Assembly (NCBI GenBank): GCA_016762975.1
Contig: JAESUV010000218.1
Location: 4,900 to 12,748 of the forward strand
Direction of reading: 5' to 3'
Source: Gammaproteobacteria bacterium
GTDB lineage: Bacteria > Pseudomonadota > Gammaproteobacteria > Pseudomonadales > Pseudohongiellaceae
DNA: 7,849 nucleotides
Both the position numbers and the translations under genes were made by a program. The notes beneath the pieces were generated by a model, which was not told where the DNA came from, made no database searches, and saw only the letters and a program-made list of their open reading frames with translations. The first letter of the stretch is position 1. The number at the start of each line of letters is the position of its first letter. Positions 4,734 to 7,849 of this stretch are shown here, piece after piece.

Positions 4734-6443
4734 CTAATCAGGTAGCGCAAACACCCAAATAACACCGCCCTGCGGCACATAGTGGTTCTCCCCCTTCACT
4801 ATATTGAGCAAATTCTGCTCACGCTGTGCATCAACCCCCCAACCAGACTGAACGGCAATATATTGCTTACCGTCTAGCGTATAGGTAACCGGCACCCCGG
4901 TGATGCCGGAATTTGTGCGTTGCTTCCAGAGAATCTCACCGGTTCTAGAGTCGAAGGCACGAAAGTAGCGATCGTTTGTGCCGCCCATGAAAACAAGATC
5001 GCCAGCGGTAGCCAACACCGGACCCCAGTTCTGACTTTCGAATGTTGTTGTCCATACCCGCTCACCGGTATCTACGTTCCAGGCTTGCAGCTCACCGATG
5101 TGATCGGTGCCAGGTCGCACAAAAAAACCACCATTCTCGGATGTGCCACGCCCCATATAAGACCGACCGGGACTGTATTGAACCTCTTCTCCAACCATGG
5201 TCGAGCAAACATTGTCATTCGCAGGAATGAACATCAATCGCGACTCTGGATCGAAGGCGGCAGGAGGCCAATCCTTGCCACCCCAAAGTGATGGACAGAA
5301 ACTCGCCTCATAGCCGGTGCCCGGCTTCTTAGTCATATCGTACTCAGGCCGTCCGGTAACTGGGTCGATGCTGGTAAACACGTCTTGATAGACATAGGGG
5401 TTCGCGTCGACGAAGTTAATCGCATCGGCCTCGCGCTCCAGATACCAAAGATAGCCATTACGACCCGCATGGACCATACCTTTTATGCTACGGCCATCGC
5501 GCTCGAAATCGATTAGCAATGGCGCAGAGACCTCATCCCAGTCCCACGAGTCATTCCAGTGGTATTGATGGTGATTCTTGAGCTCGCCCGTCGTTACGTC
5601 CAAGGCAATAACAGAAGAAGAATAGAGGTTGTCACCCGGTCGGGTATCGCCCATCCAAGGGCCTCCATTGCCGGTGCCCCAGTAGGCAAGATTTAATTCA
5701 GGATCGTAGGAACCCGTTAGCCACACCGGTACGCCACCGGTCTTCCAAGTATCTCCCGGCCAAGACTCTGAGCCTGGTTCGCCAGGCGCCGGAATAGTGT
5801 ACGTCTTCCATTGTTCTTCGCCAGTCAATACATCGTAGGCAGCAACGAAACCACGAATGCCAAGTTCTCCACCGGAGACACCCACCATAACTTTGCCATC
5901 GACTATGAGCGGGGCCATCGTCATATAATAACCGTTATAATAATCCTCAACGGCAACTTCCCAAATCAACTCGCCGGTCAATGCATCAAGCGAAACGAGG
6001 AAGGCATCTACCGTTGCCATGTAAACACGATCGCCATACAAGGCCACGCCGCGGTTCGTTGGATGAAACTGCTGCAAATCATCTGGCAGGTAGCGAACAT
6101 AGCGCCAGATCAGATCGCCCGTGCGCGCATTGATAGCGAGAATATGATTCTGTGGCGTGGTCACGTACATGTAACCGTCGTTCACGATAGGTGGCGCCTG
6201 GTGCCCTTCTCTTAACCCGGTCGAGAAACTCCACACGGGTACAAGTCCATCGACATTGTCGGTGTTAATTTGGTCGAGGCTGCTAAAACCATGGGAATCA
6301 TAACTGCCACGGTACATCAGCCAGTTACTCTCCTCTGGGTTGAGAAGACGCTCTGCGGTAACAGGATTGTAAGGTGGCAAATCCTGTGCAAATAGGAGAC
6401 TGGAGACTAACGAACAACACAGAAAAATACTGGAGCGAATCAT
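4734..6443 (-). CDS. PQQ-dependent alcohol dehydrogenase-type protein, predicted lanthanide type
   Basis: This is a 569-residue periplasmic eight-bladed beta-propeller quinoprotein of the methanol/ethanol dehydrogenase family. Numbering is from the ATG at 6443, chosen because AGAGG lies ten bases upstream and a clean signal peptide (MIRSSIFLCCSLVSSLLFA) follows. An ATG 30 bases earlier is in frame but lacks a site. Tryptophan-docking motifs TG-x-x-x-W recur near 108, 156, 207, 459 and 501. The metal site has Glu193 (GGELGIRG), Asn259 (GTGNGGPW), catalytic Asp301 and the extra Asp303 (SWDWDEV), the Asp pair associated with lanthanide enzymes such as XoxF and PedH. Likely PQQ contacts are Trp233 and Arg328. 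Cys383 and Cys413 match the second disulfide of methanol dehydrogenase, but the vicinal Cys pair is absent. There is no haem domain, so an external electron acceptor is needed. The substrate is unknown. Confidence 0.92.
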   Translation of the reverse strand: MIRSSIFLCCSLVSSLLFAQDLPPYNPVTAERLLNPEESNWLMYRGSYDSHGFSSLDQINTDNVDGLVPVWSFSTGLREGHQAPPIVNDGYMYVTTPQNHILAINARTGDLIWRYVRYLPDDLQQFHPTNRGVALYGDRVYMATVDAFLVSLDALTGELIWEVAVEDYYNGYYMTMAPLIVDGKVMVGVSGGELGIRGFVAAYDVLTGEEQWKTYTIPAPGEPGSESWPGDTWKTGGVPVWLTGSYDPELNLAYWGTGNGGPWMGDTRPGDNLYSSSVIALDVTTGELKNHHQYHWNDSWDWDEVSAPLLIDFERDGRSIKGMVHAGRNGYLWYLEREADAINFVDANPYVYQDVFTSIDPVTGRPEYDMTKKPGTGYEASFCPSLWGGKDWPPAAFDPESRLMFIPANDNVCSTMVGEEVQYSPGRSYMGRGTSENGGFFVRPGTDHIGELQAWNVDTGERVWTTTFESQNWGPVLATAGDLVFMGGTNDRYFRAFDSRTGEILWKQRTNSGITGVPVTYTLDGKQYIAVQSGWGVDAQREQNLLNIVKGENHYVPQGGVIWVFALPD

Positions 6444-6453
6444 TTTTCTTGAA

Positions 6454-6458
6454 CCTCT
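6454..6458 (-). promoter_or_regulatory. Ribosome-binding site deciding the PQQ dehydrogenase start
   Basis: On the minus strand AGAGG sits ten bases before the ATG at 6443. The alternative in-frame ATG at 6473 has no purine-rich site and would add ten residues ahead of a normal signal peptide. The later start is therefore preferred. Confidence 0.55.
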
Positions 6459-6479
6459 GACTGTTGATTGCATTTTAAT

Positions 6480-6495
6480 ATGCCAGAATTGGCAT
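6480..6495 (-). repeat. Inverted repeat between the Rieske and PQQ genes
   Basis: ATGCCA (6480-6485) and TGGCAT (6490-6495) form a perfect 6-bp inverted repeat around four bases in the 66-bp intercistronic gap. It could be a small mRNA hairpin that sets relative expression, or an operator. No T-run follows on the minus strand, so it is not a good terminator. Confidence 0.4.
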
Positions 6496-6509
6496 CAAAC
6501 TATTGCGAC

Positions 6510-7130
6510 TTAAAATTGCTGCGTAAACCCAACCCGACCTCGAAAGCCAGCAGCAACCATTACGATGCCATCAACCACCTCAAGTGGCAACATGGCGAGT
6601 GGCCTGGGCGCTGGGCCGCCTACCACTTTGGCACCATCGTAAATATCGAATTGCGACTCGTGACAGGGGCAGGCCATGCGTAACCGACCTGCATCCCAGT
6701 TGATCACGTCGCAGCCGGTGTGCGTGCACACGGCAGAGTAGGCGATTACGCCCTCAGCCGCATTCGTCTGATAGCGCGCACTCATCAATTCAGGGTCAAT
6801 ACGCATGATCATCACGCGGTTCAACCTAGAGCCGTCGCGCAGCACCTCAGTCGCTGGATCGCGAGCGAAAGCCGACAAGGGCCTGGCTTCCAATTCGAGC
6901 AGTTCTGGTCGCACCAATGCATCCTGATTGGGCCCTTCCTCAAATACCAGATGATCCCCAGGCTGTGGCCTAAGACGATTGGGTGACTGGCCTAAGGCTG
7001 ACATGGGCACAGCGATTCCAGTCGCTAAACCCATTTTAAATACCGTACGCCGACTAATCGGTTTAGCTACCTGGTTTTTCTTGTTGTAACTATTGTTATG
7101 ACACTTGCCGTTGTCGGTATTTTTACTCAT
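6510..7130 (-). CDS. Tat-exported Rieske [2Fe-2S] protein
   Basis: This 206-residue protein has a Tat signal (SRRTVFKMGLATGIAVPMSA, residues 26-45) after a polar N-terminus. One Rieske domain covers about 75-200. The cluster ligands are Cys135 and His137 in CTHTGC, and Cys154 and His157 in CPCH. Cys140 and Cys156 form the disulfide typical of high-potential Rieske proteins. FDIYDGAKVVGGPAPRPL follows, as in QcrA-like and arsenite-oxidase small-subunit-like proteins. The start at 7130 is chosen because AGGA lies six bases upstream. The open frame extends to 7298, but that extension is Cys/Ser/Arg-rich and would bury the Tat signal. The gene is 66 bp upstream of the PQQ dehydrogenase and likely co-transcribed. 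No cytochrome b is nearby, so a bc1 role is unlikely. A role as electron carrier for the dehydrogenase is inferred from position. Confidence 0.88.
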   Translation of the reverse strand: MSKNTDNGKCHNNSYNKKNQVAKPISRRTVFKMGLATGIAVPMSALGQSPNRLRPQPGDHLVFEEGPNQDALVRPELLELEARPLSAFARDPATEVLRDGSRLNRVMIMRIDPELMSARYQTNAAEGVIAYSAVCTHTGCDVINWDAGRLRMACPCHESQFDIYDGAKVVGGPAPRPLAMLPLEVVDGIVMVAAGFRGRVGFTQQF

Positions 7131-7337
7131 GCCGTATCCTGAATCCTGAGACTGTTCTAAGGAATAGCCTATCTTAGCCATAGAAGATATCAAAGAGCCG
7201 GAACCGCTGCAATCATGCCGCTTCGCTGGCAAATTGCTTAGCCTCAAGCCGAATGTTATGTTGTTGATTGTACCAGTACAAAACACCCTACAGAGCATGA
7301 CCCAAACAGAAGCGCCGATGACAGAAGAGAAACAACA
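7131..7337. promoter_or_regulatory. Divergent intergenic region, Rieske operon and symporter
   Basis: This 207-bp region must hold both promoters. AGGA (7137-7140 on the minus strand) is the Rieske ribosome-binding site. A 5-bp inverted repeat TTGTA-CCAG-TACAA lies at 7268-7281. Its right half contains AGTACAAAA (7275-7283), also found in each 21-bp repeat before the VOC gene. No promoter close to consensus was found on either strand. Confidence 0.45.
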
Positions 7338-7849
7338 ATGAACTCCTCCGCCCGCATACTCCTTGGACTCGCGCTTGGCCTTATCGGGGGCATTGGTTTT
7401 TCACTTCTCGATGCAAGCGCGGCCTCAATACTGCCAGCAATGATTGAGCCCATAGGAACGCTGTGGGTGAACGCCATTCGTATGACAGTTATACCGCTAC
7501 TAATGGCGCTCATGATTACAGCCATTGCCGGCCAAGAAACCACCGGCGTAGTTGCGGAACTCGGCGGCAAGACCATGGGTTTGTTCATAACGATGATTGT
7601 CGCTTCGAGCCTGTTCGTATTCCTCGTCGCCCCACCGCTCATCGCCATGCTGAGCATCGACCCCGAAGCGAGTCGCAGACTACTGGAGAGCACAGCCACG
7701 GAAAATGTAGTCAGCAGTGAATTGCCCCCCTTTCGTGACTGGCTAGTTGCACTCATACCAATCAACCCTATTCGGGCAGCTGCCGACAACGCGGTGCTTC
7801 CACTGATGATCTTTACTGGACTGTTTTCTGCGGCATTGTTAAAAATTGG
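7338..7849 (+). CDS. Dicarboxylate/amino-acid:cation symporter (DAACS family), 3' end missing
   Basis: The first 170 codons are present with no stop, and the gene runs off the window end. Members of this family (GltP, DctA and relatives) are usually 400-450 residues long and import glutamate, aspartate or C4-dicarboxylates with sodium or protons across the inner membrane. Hydrophobic segments lie at about 6-24 and 43-65 (with the RMTVIPLLMALMITAI motif typical of the second helix), and at 79-105. LVALIPINPIRAAADNAVLP (136-155) matches the family's conserved IPxNP region, and the IFTGLFSAAL helix follows. The start at 7338 gives a normal N-terminus, and a purine-rich stretch at 7322-7331 precedes it. 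The gene is transcribed away from the Rieske operon. Substrate selectivity lies in the missing C-terminal half, so it cannot be called. Confidence 0.85.
   Translation, partial: MNSSARILLGLALGLIGGIGFSLLDASAASILPAMIEPIGTLWVNAIRMTVIPLLMALMITAIAGQETTGVVAELGGKTMGLFITMIVASSLFVFLVAPPLIAMLSIDPEASRRLLESTATENVVSSELPPFRDWLVALIPINPIRAAADNAVLPLMIFTGLFSAALLKI

Noticed and set aside
4920..5291. Forward frame of 123 codons opposite the PQQ gene
   Set aside because: It is fully antisense to a well-supported quinoprotein gene and has no motif or ribosome-binding site of its own.
6444..6473. Ten-residue upstream start for the PQQ dehydrogenase
   Set aside because: There is no ribosome-binding site. The downstream ATG has AGAGG and gives a standard signal peptide.
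7131..7298. 56-residue N-terminal extension of the Rieske open frame
   Set aside because: It is rich in Cys, Ser and Arg, would move the Tat signal away from the N-terminus, and is replaced by a start at 7130 with AGGA at proper spacing.
7256..7789. Reverse-strand frame of 177 codons
   Set aside because: It is antisense to the symporter, whose family motifs are clear. The Ser/Ala/Met-rich product is a typical shadow of a membrane-protein gene.

Overview
The window looks like ordinary chromosome of a free-living, probably marine, gammaproteobacterium. This is inferred from two CspA-type cold-shock genes, a periplasmic di-haem MauG/CCP-like protein, a PQQ alcohol dehydrogenase-type protein with Tat-exported partners, and a DAACS-type symporter. 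No transposase, integrase, phage gene, CRISPR array, rRNA or tRNA was recognised. CTAG tetranucleotides are frequent in the intergenic hairpins. The taxon cannot be fixed from the sequence alone.

Left part (1-1670), plus strand: a possible C-terminal tail of a gene cut by the window edge (3-86), then two paralogous cold-shock genes (343-549 and 1363-1572) flanking a small cupin (779-1138). Both csp genes end at convincing intrinsic terminators. The second csp has a good sigma70-type promoter about 150 nt upstream of its start, which predicts a long cspA-like leader. A perfect 9+2+9 inverted repeat fills that promoter's spacer. Half of the repeat recurs exactly upstream of the first csp.

Middle part (1754-4062), plus strand: an unnamed protein with about six membrane segments, then a translationally coupled pair (ATGA overlap). 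The pair is a small exported FixH/YtkA-like protein rich in His and Met, followed by a MauG/CCP-like di-haem c-type cytochrome. A tyrosine in the latter sits where MauG has its unusual axial haem ligand.

Right part (4111-7130), minus strand, convergent with the di-haem gene: a likely operon in the order Rieske [2Fe-2S] protein (Tat signal), PQQ dehydrogenase (Sec signal), VOC/glyoxalase-fold protein (Tat signal). All three are predicted to be exported, so together they look like a periplasmic oxidation module. The dehydrogenase has the Asp-x-Asp signature linked to lanthanide-dependent XoxF/PedH-type enzymes, but lacks the vicinal cysteine pair typical of methanol and ethanol dehydrogenases. 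No cytochrome c partner is encoded next to it, so the Rieske protein is a candidate electron carrier. The VOC gene's ribosome-binding region lies in a 21-bp near-perfect tandem duplication.

Far right (7338-7849): a divergent dicarboxylate/amino-acid:cation symporter gene, cut by the window end. It shares a 207-bp intergenic region with the Rieske operon. Uptake of an organic acid beside a periplasmic oxidase is suggestive but unproven.
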